From Aerococcus sanguinicola (GTDB lineage: Bacteria; Bacillota; Bacilli; Lactobacillales; Aerococcaceae), in NCBI RefSeq assembly GCF_008726925.1, contig NZ_VYWO01000001.1:496001-560000 (forward strand): a DNA stretch of 64,000 bases, given 5' to 3'. The notes under the pieces were generated by a model. That model had not been told where the DNA came from and made no database searches. It saw only the letters and a list, made by a program, of their open reading frames with translations. Shown piece by piece: positions 8,181 through 16,895 of this stretch. Made by a program: the position numbers and the translations under genes. Position 1 is the first letter of the stretch; each line of letters begins with the position of its first letter.

Positions 8181-9083
8181 TTATTGGTTATCGCGGCCGA
8201 TGATCCGCACTTCAGTCTCTAAGTCTACCCCATAGCGTTCCTTGACCACTGCTTGAACATGGGCAATAACGGCCAAATAATCACTGGCACTGGCTTGGCC
8301 GATATTGACAATGAAGCCCGCATGCTTCAGGGAAACTTGGGCCCCTCCAACAGTGTAACCTTGTAGGCCAGCCTCTTGGATGAGCTGGCCGGTATAGTGG
8401 CCTTCAGGTCGCTTAAAAACACTGCCACAAGAAGGAAGGTCTAAAGGCTGCTTGGATTCACGCAGCTGGGTCAGTTCAGCCATCCGGGATTCAATCATGG
8501 TTTGATCAGCCGAGTGGAGCTGCATGTGGACCCTTACAACAATACCTCCATTCTCTTGGAAGCAGCTATGGCGGTAGGCAAAGTCAAGTTCTTCAGCTGT
8601 GAGCTCGCACAAATTACCTCTTCGGTCTACATAGTCAACCTGAGAAACAATATCAGCCATCTCGCCCCCATAAGCTCCCGCATTCATAAAGACGGCGCCC
8701 CCCAAGCTACCGGGGATGCCACAGGCGAATTCCAGCCCGCCAAGGCTATAATCAGCGGCCAGTCGACTGACATCAATTAAGCGGGCGCCGGCCTCAACCG
8801 TCAAGGCTTGGTCTTGAACCTGGGCCTCTGTCAGGTCTGTTAGGATCATCACAATCCCTTCAATGCCTCCATCTCGTACAATCAAATTACTCGAATTGCC
8901 TAAAACCATGAAGGGCAGCTCTTCAGTACTTGCATAGGAGACAATAGCTTGAACTTCCTCAATCGTCTGCGGGAAGACAAGGATATCCGCCGGTCCTCCT
9001 GTACGTGTATAGGAATATGAGCTCAGGGCTTCATCGAACTTCACCTTTGCTTGAGGAAAATGCTCAAGAAATTTTTCTTTCAT
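8181..9083 (-). CDS. murB: UDP-N-acetylenolpyruvoylglucosamine reductase
   Basis: FAD- and NADPH-dependent reduction of UDP-GlcNAc-enolpyruvate to UDP-MurNAc, a cytoplasmic step of peptidoglycan precursor synthesis. FAD-binding segments include TRTGGPAD, LGNSSNLIVRDGG and GIPGSLGGAVFMNAGAYGGE. The catalytic serine region is LPSCGSVFKRP and the C-terminal glutamate lies in ETEVRIIG, as in type II MurB. The start is ATG 9083 (GTG 9086 is adjacent), with an AAGGTGAT site upstream. It is probably a single-gene unit ended by the 8109-8158 hairpin. Confidence 0.96.
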   Translation of the reverse strand: MKEKFLEHFPQAKVKFDEALSSYSYTRTGGPADILVFPQTIEEVQAIVSYASTEELPFMVLGNSSNLIVRDGGIEGIVMILTDLTEAQVQDQALTVEAGARLIDVSRLAADYSLGGLEFACGIPGSLGGAVFMNAGAYGGEMADIVSQVDYVDRRGNLCELTAEELDFAYRHSCFQENGGIVVRVHMQLHSADQTMIESRMAELTQLRESKQPLDLPSCGSVFKRPEGHYTGQLIQEAGLQGYTVGGAQVSLKHAGFIVNIGQASASDYLAVIAHVQAVVKERYGVDLETEVRIIGRDNQ

Positions 9084-9163
9084 CACTTAACGATCACCTT
9101 TCCCGCCTAATGGATACTTTCGTCCCTCCATCATACCACAAGTCCAAATAAATGAAAAGATAG

Positions 9164-9527
9164 CTTAAATAATTGAGAGTGTGACAAAAGTCGGTTAGCC
9201 CGGAATCAGCTAGCGCATACTATATCTGTAGCTCGCTACGCTTCGAACAGCTATAGCAACTGTCCGTGAATTATGGAAGAAGCTTGTCAAAGGATCTTCC
9301 ATAATTCGTAGTTGGGTTCACAAAGGCAAAAAGGGAGTGACTTCAGCAAAGTGGAACGATCGGCTAAAGCCGCTCTTATCCCCTTTGCCTCCAGTCATCC
9401 CTTTTTGGACGCCTTTGCTCACACCCTGTACGAAGTAGATGTCAGGGCTGACTTTTGGAGCACGTTTTTAAAGAATAGTTCATATTTTGTAAAGAGGCCA
9501 GGACTTTTGTCCCAGACTTAAATAATT
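9164..9527. mobile_element. MITE-like element with flanking 11-bp direct repeats
   Basis: CTTAAATAATT occurs at 9164-9174 and again at 9517-9527, as expected of a target-site duplication. The 342 bp between them begins with a GACAAAAGTC sequence (after GAGAGTGT) and ends with GACTTTTGTC (before CCAGA), an inverted terminal pair. Inside are a 13-bp perfect hairpin (arms 9268-9280 and 9295-9307) and one copy of a repeat also found twice near 33.7-34.0 kb. No transposase is encoded. The element occupies most of the murB to 9618 gap. Confidence 0.6.
9309..9427 (+). repeat. Structured intergenic repeat, copy A
   Basis: About 118 bp, roughly 90% identical by eye to the reverse complements of copies B and C. 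It is an imperfect palindrome: CAAAGGC pairs with GCCTTTG, AAAAAGGGA with TCCCTTTTT, TGACT with AGTCA, and a central CGGC hairpin with GCCG. An open frame crosses it, but a 1-nt indel in the other copies breaks that frame, which argues against protein coding. Confidence 0.8.
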
Positions 9528-9555
9528 AGACCGCCTAGTCTAAAGCTGGATAATT

Positions 9556-9564
9556 TGCTAGAAT
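9556..9564 (+). promoter_or_regulatory. Extended -10 promoter of the 9618 gene
   Basis: TGCTAGAAT matches the extended -10 pattern (TGnTATAAT). It lies about 55 nt before the small membrane protein, outside the MITE-like element. Confidence 0.45.
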
Positions 9565-9617
9565 AGAAGCATTGATGATAGCTTCTCCAAAGTAAACACG
9601 AGAAAGGAAATTGACTA

Positions 9618-9860
9618 ATGACCAAAGAAAGACGGCAAGCGCTCTTAATGACTGCCCTCAGCCTATTCTTCTCAGCTAAACAATTAATGACCCAGCCCCA
9701 AGACTTGACCCATTGGAGCTTGCTTATAAGTCTACTCATCCCTATAGTGGGTCTTATTTTTGCACTCAATGATAAGTCTCCCCGTTGGCGTTGGGGTTTA
9801 GCCCTCTGTAACCTCTTATTATTCCTCTTTATGCTCACTATTTCATTCAAAGCATGGTAA
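9618..9860 (+). CDS. Small membrane protein of unknown function
   Basis: An 80-residue protein with two hydrophobic segments (about residues 31-50 and 57-78) separated by a short charged loop NDKSPRWRWG. The N-terminus is basic (MTKERRQ), which predicts a cytoplasmic N-terminus. A GAAAGGA ribosome site lies 8 nt before the ATG, and an extended -10 promoter is seen upstream. I do not recognise a family. A 110-codon frame on the opposite strand covers the same DNA, but it lacks a ribosome site and has an unlikely composition. The plus-strand reading is preferred. Confidence 0.6.
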   Translation: MTKERRQALLMTALSLFFSAKQLMTQPQDLTHWSLLISLLIPIVGLIFALNDKSPRWRWGLALCNLLLFLFMLTISFKAW

Positions 9861-9934
9861 AAAGCCAGCCCCTGGCTCCTGCAGACCTCAGATCATGAAG
9901 TCTAAGCAAGGAGACAGAGGGACTGGCCTTTTTT
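9861..9934. terminator. Probable bidirectional terminator
   Basis: AAAGCCAG (9861-9868) can pair with CTGGCCTT (9923-9930), with T/A runs on either side, between the convergent 9618 gene and the acetyltransferase. The loop is long, and a smaller AGCCAG/CTGGCT hairpin lies inside it. Confidence 0.5.
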
Positions 9935-10472
9935 ATTCGTCTTCAGCTTCATCCACCCGGCGTCCCATCATCAAGACATCCTGGTAGTCTTCTTGGCAAA
10001 ACATGCCTGAAGGGGTTTTACCGATTATTTCAAAGTTATAATGTTCATAAAGCTTGATGGCACGAATATTATCCGCATTCACTTCCAAACGTAGATAGCG
10101 CAGGGAGGGGCTCTCCTCTGCCCATTCAATCATATCTTCCATCATCACCCGGCTGAGGCCCATACCCCAGAAGCGACGAAGGATGCAGATACCAATTTCC
10201 CCCACATGGCCTGTTTTGGGATTGCTAGGCGCCCCAATACTCGCCACGCCAATGATCTCGCCATTAAGGCTAGCTAGCAAGAGGCGGTTATTGGTCGTTT
10301 CTTGGATCTGTTTCAAGTAGCGAGTTTCCTGCTCTTGGTTAATGCCTAAGCCCTCTTCGCCAAAGGTCAGATAGGGGCTCTCTGCCCCAACCAAACGGTA
10401 AAAATCCAAAAGCTGCTTGGCGTGCTTGGGCTGTCCATCCTCAAAAACAATTTCAATTTCTTCTTTCTTCAT
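9933..10472 (-). CDS. GNAT-family N-acetyltransferase
   Basis: A 179-residue single-domain acetyltransferase that uses acetyl-CoA. The core has GEIIGVASIG (strand beta-4), GEIGICILRRFWGMGLSRVM (acetyl-CoA pyrophosphate loop) and the RLEVNADNIRAIKLYEHYNF segment typical of GNAT enzymes. It starts 2 nt after tsaE, so the two genes are translationally linked. The substrate cannot be read from the sequence; a ribosomal protein or small amine target is possible. Confidence 0.85.
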   Translation of the reverse strand: MKKEEIEIVFEDGQPKHAKQLLDFYRLVGAESPYLTFGEEGLGINQEQETRYLKQIQETTNNRLLLASLNGEIIGVASIGAPSNPKTGHVGEIGICILRRFWGMGLSRVMMEDMIEWAEESPSLRYLRLEVNADNIRAIKLYEHYNFEIIGKTPSGMFCQEDYQDVLMMGRRVDEAEDE

Positions 10473-10474
10473 AA

Positions 10475-10942
10475 CTAGCCATACTCCTCTTCTATTATTC
10501 GGGCGAGCTGCTTACCCCGTGGACCAAAGCCTTCAAAGTGGACGATACGCTCATCATCTTGGCCTTTGTTAATCCTTAGCCACAAGTAATTCGTTGATAA
10601 TTCCTCTTCAATGAACTGTGGCCACTCGATCACAGTCAGGCCATCGCCTTCCAAATACTCTTCCAAGCCCATTCCCTCTGCTCCGGTCTCTTCCAGGCGA
10701 TAGGCGTCCATGTGATAGAGCGGAAGTCTGCCCGTTTGGTATTCACGGATAATCGTGAAGGTCGGACTCTTAATATTACCTGTTATGCCCAAGCCTTCTG
10801 CTAGGTAGCGGGTGAAAGTCGTCTTTCCCGCCCCCAAGTCTCCTGCTAAGCAAATGATATCTCCAGCTTTCAGGTAGGAAGCGAGATAGTGGGCAAAAGC
10901 TTGGGTGGCAGCTTCCCCCTGCCAAATGAAGTCTTCAGACAT
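10475..10942 (-). CDS. tsaE: tRNA threonylcarbamoyladenosine biosynthesis ATPase TsaE
   Basis: Small P-loop ATPase that cycles the TsaB-TsaD complex making t6A37 on ANN-decoding tRNAs. It has 155 residues, the usual size. Walker A is LAGDLGAGKTTFTRYL, followed by the family motif SPTFTIIREY, YHMDAYRLEE and VIEWP. It is followed directly by the GNAT gene; pta lies upstream but is separated by a terminator. Confidence 0.95.
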   Translation of the reverse strand: MSEDFIWQGEAATQAFAHYLASYLKAGDIICLAGDLGAGKTTFTRYLAEGLGITGNIKSPTFTIIREYQTGRLPLYHMDAYRLEETGAEGMGLEEYLEGDGLTVIEWPQFIEEELSTNYLWLRINKGQDDERIVHFEGFGPRGKQLARIIEEEYG

Positions 10943-11011
10943 GCAACCCCTCCTCTTTCAAATCGTCTATGCTTCATATTTTATCACCAAAATCACAGCT
11001 GAGCAAAAAGA

Positions 11012-11042
11012 AAAGGGACTCGGGTCAGTCCCAGTCCCTTTA
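11012..11042 (-). terminator. Terminator after pta
   Basis: Stem AAAGGGACT / AGTCCCTTT with a CGGGTCAGTCCC loop that can itself pair partly, between the pta stop and tsaE. It reads well as a minus-strand Rho-independent terminator. Confidence 0.75.
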
Positions 11043-11062
11043 TTTGATTGATATCTAATCAC

Positions 11063-12043
11063 TTAGTCATCAAGCAAGGCTTGGTTAGCAGTAATGATTG
11101 AAATTTTGTACACATCTTCTTCATTACAGCCACGTGAGAGGTCAGAAATTGGCTTAGCCATCCCTTGGAGGATAGGTCCAATGGCTTCGAAGCCGCCGAG
11201 TCTTTGGGCAATCTTGTAGCCAATGTTCCCCGATTGAATCTCAGGGAAGACAAAGACCTTAGCCTGGCCTGCTACCTTAGAATCAGGAGCTTTTTGTTTG
11301 CCAACAGATTCAACGAAGGCAGCGTCAAATTGTAATTCGCCGTCAATATTGAAGCGTTCAGGTGCTTTTTCTTGGGCGATAGCGACAGCTTCAGCTACTT
11401 TTTCTTGTTGGGGAGCGGAAGCTGAGCCCTTGGTTGAGAAGCTTAACATAGCGACATTGGGTTCAATATCGAATAATTCAGCTGTCTTAGCCGATTCAAT
11501 AGCGATTTCAGCCAGAGCTTCTTTATCGGGGTCAATATTAATGGCACAATCTGCAAAGACATAGCGTTCATCGTCACGAACCATGATGAAAGCGCCTGAA
11601 GTCGAGCGAACGCCTTCCTTGGTCTTAACAATTTGCAAGGCAGGGCGAACCGTATCACCTGTTGAATGAACAGCCCCTGATACCAAGCCGTCAACCTTGT
11701 CTTGGTAAACTAACATGGTCCCGAAGTAGTTTTCATCTTTGAGGATTTCACGCGCTTGTTCCTCAGTTGCCTTACCACGACGGCGTTCAACGAAGGCCTC
11801 AACCATTTCATCGAAAGCGTCGTAGTTATTTGGGTCAATTATCTCAATTCCAGACAAGTCAAGGCCTGATTCCTTTGCCTTAGCTTGTAAGTCATCCGGA
11901 TTCCCTAATAAGACAGGTTCAACTAAACCATCTTCTTTCAGGCGGACAACTGCTCCTTGGATGCGTTCTTCAGCACCCTCAGGGAAAACAATGCGCACAT
12001 TTTTGCCTTGAATTTTAGCTTTTAAGCTCTCAAACATATCCAT
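11063..12043 (-). CDS. pta: Phosphate acetyltransferase
   Basis: Interconverts acetyl-CoA and acetyl phosphate; with acetate kinase (not in this window) it forms the ATP-yielding acetate branch. The 326-residue length matches the short PTA form. Typical segments are RIVFPEGAEERI, GLVSGAVHSTGDTVRPALQI, MLSFSTKGSA and the C-terminal VFPEIQSGNIGYKIAQRLGG. An AGGAGGTC site precedes the ATG. A minus-strand extended -10 (TGTTAAGAT) lies in the 12044-12139 gap. Confidence 0.97.
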   Translation of the reverse strand: MDMFESLKAKIQGKNVRIVFPEGAEERIQGAVVRLKEDGLVEPVLLGNPDDLQAKAKESGLDLSGIEIIDPNNYDAFDEMVEAFVERRRGKATEEQAREILKDENYFGTMLVYQDKVDGLVSGAVHSTGDTVRPALQIVKTKEGVRSTSGAFIMVRDDERYVFADCAINIDPDKEALAEIAIESAKTAELFDIEPNVAMLSFSTKGSASAPQQEKVAEAVAIAQEKAPERFNIDGELQFDAAFVESVGKQKAPDSKVAGQAKVFVFPEIQSGNIGYKIAQRLGGFEAIGPILQGMAKPISDLSRGCNEEDVYKISIITANQALLDD

Positions 12044-12139
12044 TATTTTGACCTCCTAATTTTTTATCATATGTCTACTTTAATCTTAACATACTTTGCC
12101 TAAAAATCCTCTTGAACTGGTCCAATTCTTAGCTAATTC

Positions 12140-14569
12140 TTAGCGAACTTGAGCGCCCAGTTCTTGGCTAAGGGCTTGGATAATCGCTTCGACATTAGCT
12201 GTAACCTCATCGTCTTGGAGGGTAGCTTCAGGATTCAAGTAAGACAATTGATAAGCCAGAGACTTCTTACCGTCTTGGATCTTGTCCCCGGTATAGAGGT
12301 CAAAGACTTGAATAGCTCGCAAGTACTGGTTTCCGGCCTTTTGGATGCAGGCTTGGATTTCCGCATGGGTCACAGACTCATCAACCAGAAGGGCAATATC
12401 CCGTTTGATGCCTGGATATTTAGGAATACTTTCCTGAACAATGGTCTGTTTTGGCAGGTCAAAGAGACGGTCTAGGGACAGCTCAAAAACATAAGTGGCT
12501 GGTACGAGGTCGTAGCGGTCAGCAGTTTGCGGGTGGAGTTGACCAAGAAAACCAAGGACAAGCTCCTCATCACCTAAGTCAGCCAGGATACGGGCAGTCC
12601 GGCCCGGATGGGTATCGGCGATATCTTGAGCAGCTTGGTAATGGATGCTGCAAGCTAGGTTCATGGATCCCAGCAAGGCTTCAACAATGCCCTTCATGGC
12701 AAAGAAGTCCACGGCTTGGTCCTGGCCTTGCCAAGATTGGTCGATACGGTTTCCAGTCCAAACGGCTGCCAAATGGTTCTCTTCAACAGGCTGGTCATCT
12801 TCCCAGTAAGAAATACGGCCACTCTCATAAATCGCCACATTATTCACATTACGGGCGACATTGTAACGGGTAATATCAAGGTCGGTGGTGAGCAAGTTGG
12901 TCCGCATAAAGCGGTGGTCTTCACTCATTGGGAAGTCAAGCTCAACAGCTGATCGCTCTTCCAATTGCAGAACATTTAGAGCTTCCTCGCTAACCAAATT
13001 ATAGCCAATCACCTGGTTGAAAGAAAGAGCCTGCATGGTCAAGCGGGCACGGCGGTCGAACGTTTGGCGCTCAGTTAGGCCAATCTTATAGCCCTGAGCA
13101 TCCGGTAAGTGAGAAGGAATCTTGTCGTAACCATAGATACGGGCAACTTCTTCACTGAGGTCAGCTGGAATATGGATATCCCAGCGACGAGGTGGAACCG
13201 TCACTGTGAAACGATCTGCGTCCCCTTCAAGACCAAATTGGAGGTCAGCGAAGACTTGCTCAATATCTGCATAGTTAAGCTTGGTGCCTAAGACACGGTT
13301 GATATAAGCCAGGGAGCTTTCGACCTTGACATCTCCATGGTCCAAGGATGAAACTTGGGCCATACCTGCTTCTAGTTCACCAGCAGACCACTCCACCATC
13401 AATTGGGCAGCATAGTAACCAGCTTCAGCGATCGTTGCTTGGTTAACCCCACGCTCATTGCGCATGCTAGACTCACTTCTTAAACCTAAACGACGGGCTG
13501 TTTTCCGAATATGGATGGGTTCAAACATCGCTGCTTCAACTAAGACATTCTGGGTTGACTGGTCAATTTCTGTATCGTAGCCGCCCATGACTCCAGCTAA
13601 GGCAATTGGCTCTTGACCGTCTGTAATCACGATATCTTCCTCTGTCAACTGACGCTCTTCCCCATCAAGCGTTTGGAGTGTTTCGCCAGCTTTAGCCATC
13701 CGTGTTTCAATCTTGCCTGTGCCTAATTTATCATAGTCAAAGGCATGGAGAGGTTGGCCGTATTCGAGGAGGACGTAGTTGGTGGCATCCACAATGTTAT
13801 TAATCGGACGGATGCCTGCTTTCATTAAGCGCACTTGGACAGCTAATGGACTTGGCTGGATCTTCACATTGCGTACTAGGAAGGCATTGTATTCAGGAAC
13901 CATTTGAGGATCATCGACCTGAATGGCTATACTGCCAGAGAGGTCCGATTGGTCGGCAAAACTTTTGACGTCAGGGCTAGCGAATTGGGGTTGGCGGCCA
14001 TAAATAGCTGCCACTTCCCAGGCATTCCCGCGAACAGATAAGGCATCCGCCCGGTTAGGCGTGACGTCCAAATCAAGGATAGGATCATCTAATTTAAGAT
14101 AGTCGACAATGGGACTTCCTACTGGTGCATCCTCAGGCAAAATAGCAATCCCATTAGCGAATTCTTTAGGGACAACATTTTCTTCGAAGCCGATTTCTTC
14201 TAAGCTACAAATCATCCCTTGAGAGACTTGACCACGTAGTTTACCTTTTTTTATCTTCACATTATCTTTAATCCGTGAATTGGGAAGCGCCACGATCACT
14301 TTTTGATTGCTGGCGATATTAGGAGCCCCGCAAACAATTTGATAAGGCTCTTCTTCTCCGACATCCACTTGGCAGATATGGAGGTGGTCTGAATCTGGAT
14401 GGTCAACAACTTCTAGAGTATGGCCGACCACCACCTTCTTCAAGACACTACCGAGGTTCTCCAAGCCATCGACTTCAATCCCGGTCCGGGACATCTTATC
14501 CGCTAGTTCTTCAGCTGTGAGCCCCTCTAGCGAAACGAGTTCATTTAACCATTCAATTGATACTTTCAT
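12140..14569 (-). CDS. pheT: Phenylalanyl-tRNA synthetase beta subunit
   Basis: Beta subunit of the alpha2beta2 enzyme that charges tRNA-Phe. It has 809 residues, normal for Firmicutes. Domains in order: N-terminal tRNA-binding OB fold (about 40-150), B3/B4 editing domain around 210-400, B5 domain (about 400-480), catalytic-like core, and a C-terminal ferredoxin-like anticodon-binding domain (SIPKYPGIKRDIALLV and after). It starts 8 nt after pheS and shares the phenylalanine T-box leader. Confidence 0.97.
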   Translation of the reverse strand: MKVSIEWLNELVSLEGLTAEELADKMSRTGIEVDGLENLGSVLKKVVVGHTLEVVDHPDSDHLHICQVDVGEEEPYQIVCGAPNIASNQKVIVALPNSRIKDNVKIKKGKLRGQVSQGMICSLEEIGFEENVVPKEFANGIAILPEDAPVGSPIVDYLKLDDPILDLDVTPNRADALSVRGNAWEVAAIYGRQPQFASPDVKSFADQSDLSGSIAIQVDDPQMVPEYNAFLVRNVKIQPSPLAVQVRLMKAGIRPINNIVDATNYVLLEYGQPLHAFDYDKLGTGKIETRMAKAGETLQTLDGEERQLTEEDIVITDGQEPIALAGVMGGYDTEIDQSTQNVLVEAAMFEPIHIRKTARRLGLRSESSMRNERGVNQATIAEAGYYAAQLMVEWSAGELEAGMAQVSSLDHGDVKVESSLAYINRVLGTKLNYADIEQVFADLQFGLEGDADRFTVTVPPRRWDIHIPADLSEEVARIYGYDKIPSHLPDAQGYKIGLTERQTFDRRARLTMQALSFNQVIGYNLVSEEALNVLQLEERSAVELDFPMSEDHRFMRTNLLTTDLDITRYNVARNVNNVAIYESGRISYWEDDQPVEENHLAAVWTGNRIDQSWQGQDQAVDFFAMKGIVEALLGSMNLACSIHYQAAQDIADTHPGRTARILADLGDEELVLGFLGQLHPQTADRYDLVPATYVFELSLDRLFDLPKQTIVQESIPKYPGIKRDIALLVDESVTHAEIQACIQKAGNQYLRAIQVFDLYTGDKIQDGKKSLAYQLSYLNPEATLQDDEVTANVEAIIQALSQELGAQVR

Positions 14570-14577
14570 TTACTTGC

Positions 14578-15624
14578 TTACCCCTTTTCTTGGAACTGTG
14601 TTAAGAAGCGTAGGTCATTTTGGTAGAAGTGGCGAATATCTTCGATACCATACTTCAACATGGCTACCCGGTCAGGCCCAATCCCGAAAGCAAAACCTGT
14701 GTAACGTTCACTATCTACGCCTGACATTTCTAAGACATTAGGATGGACCACACCCCCACCGAGGATTTCAATCCAACCGCTCTGTTTACAAATATTGCAT
14801 CCCTTACCCGCGCACTTAAAGCAGGAAATATCAATTTCAACTGAGGGTTCAGTGAATGGGAAATAGGATGGCCGTAAGCGAATCTCCCGGTCAGCCCCAA
14901 ACATGTGCTGGGCAAAAACTTCAAGGGTTCCTTTGAGGTCGGCTAAACCAACATTCTCAGCTACAACTAAGCCTTCAATTTGGTGGAATTGGTGGGAGTG
15001 GGTGGCATCATCATCATCCCGGCGGTAAACCTTACCTGGACTGATCATCTTAAGGGGACCCTTAGAGAAGTCATGCTGGTCCATCGTCCGAGCTTGGACA
15101 GGTGACGTATGGGTCCGCAAGAGAACGTCTTCATTCACATAGAAGGTATCCTGCATGTCACGAGCCGGATGGTTTTCTGGTAAGTTCATCCGTTGGAAAT
15201 TGTAATAGTCCGATTCAATTTCGGGACCTTCTACCACCTCATAGCCCATAGAAACAAAGAGTGTTTCAATATCAGCCATGACTTGGGCAATAATATGGGC
15301 CTTACCGAGCTGAACTTGCTGGCCAGGCAGGGTCACATCGATGGTTTCAGCGGCTAGGGCTTCCGCTAAGGCCTGGGCCTGAAATTTTTCTTCTTTTTGG
15401 TCTAAGGCAGCAGCTAGTTTGGTCTTTAACTCATTAGCGAAGGCACCAACTTTGGGGCGCTCTTCATTGGATAAGTCCTTCATCCCACGCAAGGTCTGGG
15501 TCAAGGCCCCCTTCTTACCGAGATAGTCAATTCTTAACTGTTTCACACCATCAAGATCCGTTAGCTGGGATAATTGATCATGCATTTCCACTTCTAAAGT
15601 TTTCAATTGTTCAATGATATCCAT
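14578..15624 (-). CDS. pheS: Phenylalanyl-tRNA synthetase alpha subunit
   Basis: Catalytic alpha subunit, 348 residues. It has an N-terminal coiled coil (about 1-90), class II motif 2 around [20 protein letters not shown], and motif 3 [32 protein letters not shown] cysteine cluster lies just before motif 3; it looks like a small metal-binding insertion. Transcription comes from a consensus promoter and passes a phenylalanine T-box. Confidence 0.97.
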   Translation of the reverse strand: MDIIEQLKTLEVEMHDQLSQLTDLDGVKQLRIDYLGKKGALTQTLRGMKDLSNEERPKVGAFANELKTKLAAALDQKEEKFQAQALAEALAAETIDVTLPGQQVQLGKAHIIAQVMADIETLFVSMGYEVVEGPEIESDYYNFQRMNLPENHPARDMQDTFYVNEDVLLRTHTSPVQARTMDQHDFSKGPLKMISPGKVYRRDDDDATHSHQFHQIEGLVVAENVGLADLKGTLEVFAQHMFGADREIRLRPSYFPFTEPSVEIDISCFKCAGKGCNICKQSGWIEILGGGVVHPNVLEMSGVDSERYTGFAFGIGPDRVAMLKYGIEDIRHFYQNDLRFLTQFQEKG

Positions 15625-15664
15625 GATAACTCCTTTTATTCAATGCAATTTGATAGAAAACAAA

Positions 15665-15903
15665 AAAGCCTTCCATCCCTCATAGGGACGAAAGACCGCG
15701 GTACCACCCTTGTTTCAGCGGACAAATAATATCGCTGACACTCAAAGCCCTTAACGCTGGCTAGCGGACACCTTTTCCATCTGGTCCCGGTGCCTACTCA
15801 AGAAGTGAAAGGGCCTAGTCCATGTAGAAGAAACTCTCAGTCGCTGATTTCTCTTCCTGGCTACATGTATGACTATTTCCGTCTTCTATCAACGTGATAT
15901 TAC
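15665..15903 (-). ncRNA. T-box riboswitch (Phe) leader of pheST
   Basis: The invariant T-box sequence AGGGTGGTACCGCG lies on the minus strand at 15697-15710. It is followed by a terminator hairpin (about 15665-15690) and a T run. Stem I base CATGTAG/CTACATG brackets a specifier loop with TTC (15830-15832), the Phe codon. Uncharged tRNA-Phe is expected to favour the antiterminator. Confidence 0.95.
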
Positions 15904-15908
15904 TACTT

Positions 15909-15937
15909 ATTATAAGCAAATTCTAAGTCAGCGTCAA
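15909..15937 (-). promoter_or_regulatory. pheST promoter
   Basis: TTGACG (15932-15937) and TATAAT (15909-15914) on the minus strand, spaced 17 bp. This near-consensus promoter is placed for transcription to start at about 15903, the 5' end of the T-box. Confidence 0.85.
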
Positions 15938-15947
15938 CTCAAAGGAC

Positions 15948-15974
15948 AAAAAAGCTAGGACATTTATCCTAGCT
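15948..15974 (-). terminator. Terminator after the HxlR gene
   Basis: AGCTAGGA / TCCTAGCT 8-bp stem with a 6-nt loop, followed on the minus strand by a run of six T. Confidence 0.85.
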
Positions 15975-15989
15975 CCTTTAGTCTGTCAA

Positions 15990-16331
15990 CTAAATTTTAT
16001 CATCTTTAGACATCCACTGATCAGCCCATTGGTGAAGATTATTAAGAACAGGCTCCAATTCATGGCCCTTTTCGGTGAGGCTATAGAGCGCGACCTGGTG
16101 GGAATCAATTTCTGTTGTTTTGTGACACACAATATCCAAACGCCCTAATTGGCGCAGACGTTCAATGAGCACCCGGTCGGAAATGCCATTGATGCTGTCA
16201 CGCAATTGCCCAAAGCGTAAAGGCTCATTGAGCAAACTTTGGATAATGAGTCCATTCCATTTCTTACCAATCAACTGAAAAGCACGTTCAAATTTAGGAC
16301 ACAGTGTCGGCACGTGTTTCTCTGTTGTCAT
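15990..16331 (-). CDS. HxlR-family winged-helix transcriptional regulator
   Basis: A 113-residue MarR-like regulator of the HxlR class. The N-terminal cysteine in TLCPKFERAFQLIGKKW is the position used for redox or electrophile sensing in family members. LRFGQLRDSINGISDRVL contains the recognition helix and YSLTEKGHELEPVL the wing and C-terminal helix. It sits 1 nt after the HD gene with only a weak ribosome site, so coupling is likely. Its targets are unknown; autoregulation or control of its operon mates is possible. Confidence 0.9.
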   Translation of the reverse strand: MTTEKHVPTLCPKFERAFQLIGKKWNGLIIQSLLNEPLRFGQLRDSINGISDRVLIERLRQLGRLDIVCHKTTEIDSHQVALYSLTEKGHELEPVLNNLHQWADQWMSKDDKI

Positions 16332-16332
16332 C

Positions 16333-16872
16333 TTAATCTCTCATTTCTTCACTCAGGTCTAAACCTAAGAAATATTTATAAACTTTGCTCTGGAAGCTGG
16401 TGCTTAAATTGCGGCAGAGGGGATAAGCAAAATCTTCGCAAGCCACCCACTTATCTACCATAGTTACGATATAAGATTCGCGATACTTAGGCAGGGCAGC
16501 TGTTGCTAACCACATATGCTTAACAATGATATCTTCCTCAATTGGATTAAGCTTGGTTAAGGCTCGGGCATTTTGTAAGGCAATGTAGGGATGGTTGCTT
16601 AAGTGATTGCCGTGCGAAAAGCTTAGCTCACCAGGCATATAATAGAACAAGTCATGCATTAAGCCTGCACGTGCCACCGACCGGTAGTCTAAACCTAACT
16701 TACGCGCAATCTTATAGCTCTTGTAGGATACTTGGAAGGAATGAATCATCCGATTTCCATGGATATGTTGGGGAAAACGTTCCAAATCTTTAATAAATTG
16801 GTGGTCTTTAATATCGGCTACGAGCTCTAAGTAGTCGCTGTCAGATTCCCATGGTCGTGTGTGTTTGTGCAT
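16333..16872 (-). CDS. HD-domain hydrolase
   Basis: A 179-residue protein with an HD-type metal-dependent phosphohydrolase fold. Candidate ligands are His44 in RMIHSFQV, His73-Asp74 in AGLMHDLFYY, His in HPYIAL and a later Asp in MVDKWVA, in the order expected for the superfamily. Similar proteins are annotated only as HD-domain phosphohydrolases, and the substrate cannot be told. It lies between the RNA methyltransferase and the HxlR regulator on the same strand. Confidence 0.85.
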   Translation of the reverse strand: MHKHTRPWESDSDYLELVADIKDHQFIKDLERFPQHIHGNRMIHSFQVSYKSYKIARKLGLDYRSVARAGLMHDLFYYMPGELSFSHGNHLSNHPYIALQNARALTKLNPIEEDIIVKHMWLATAALPKYRESYIVTMVDKWVACEDFAYPLCRNLSTSFQSKVYKYFLGLDLSEEMRD

Positions 16873-16895
16873 TCACTCATCACTCTTTCTATTAT

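Noticed and set aside
9312..9521. 69-codon open frame over repeat copy A
   Set aside because: The matching frame in copies B and C is broken by a 1-nt indel, there is no good ribosome site, and the DNA is an imperfect palindrome.
9518..9850. 110-codon minus-strand frame opposite the small membrane gene
   Set aside because: No ribosome site and an irregular composition. The plus-strand frame has a ribosome site, a promoter and hydrophobic segments.
12149..12873. Plus-strand frames within pheT
   Set aside because: They are antisense shadows of a fully intact 809-residue synthetase gene.
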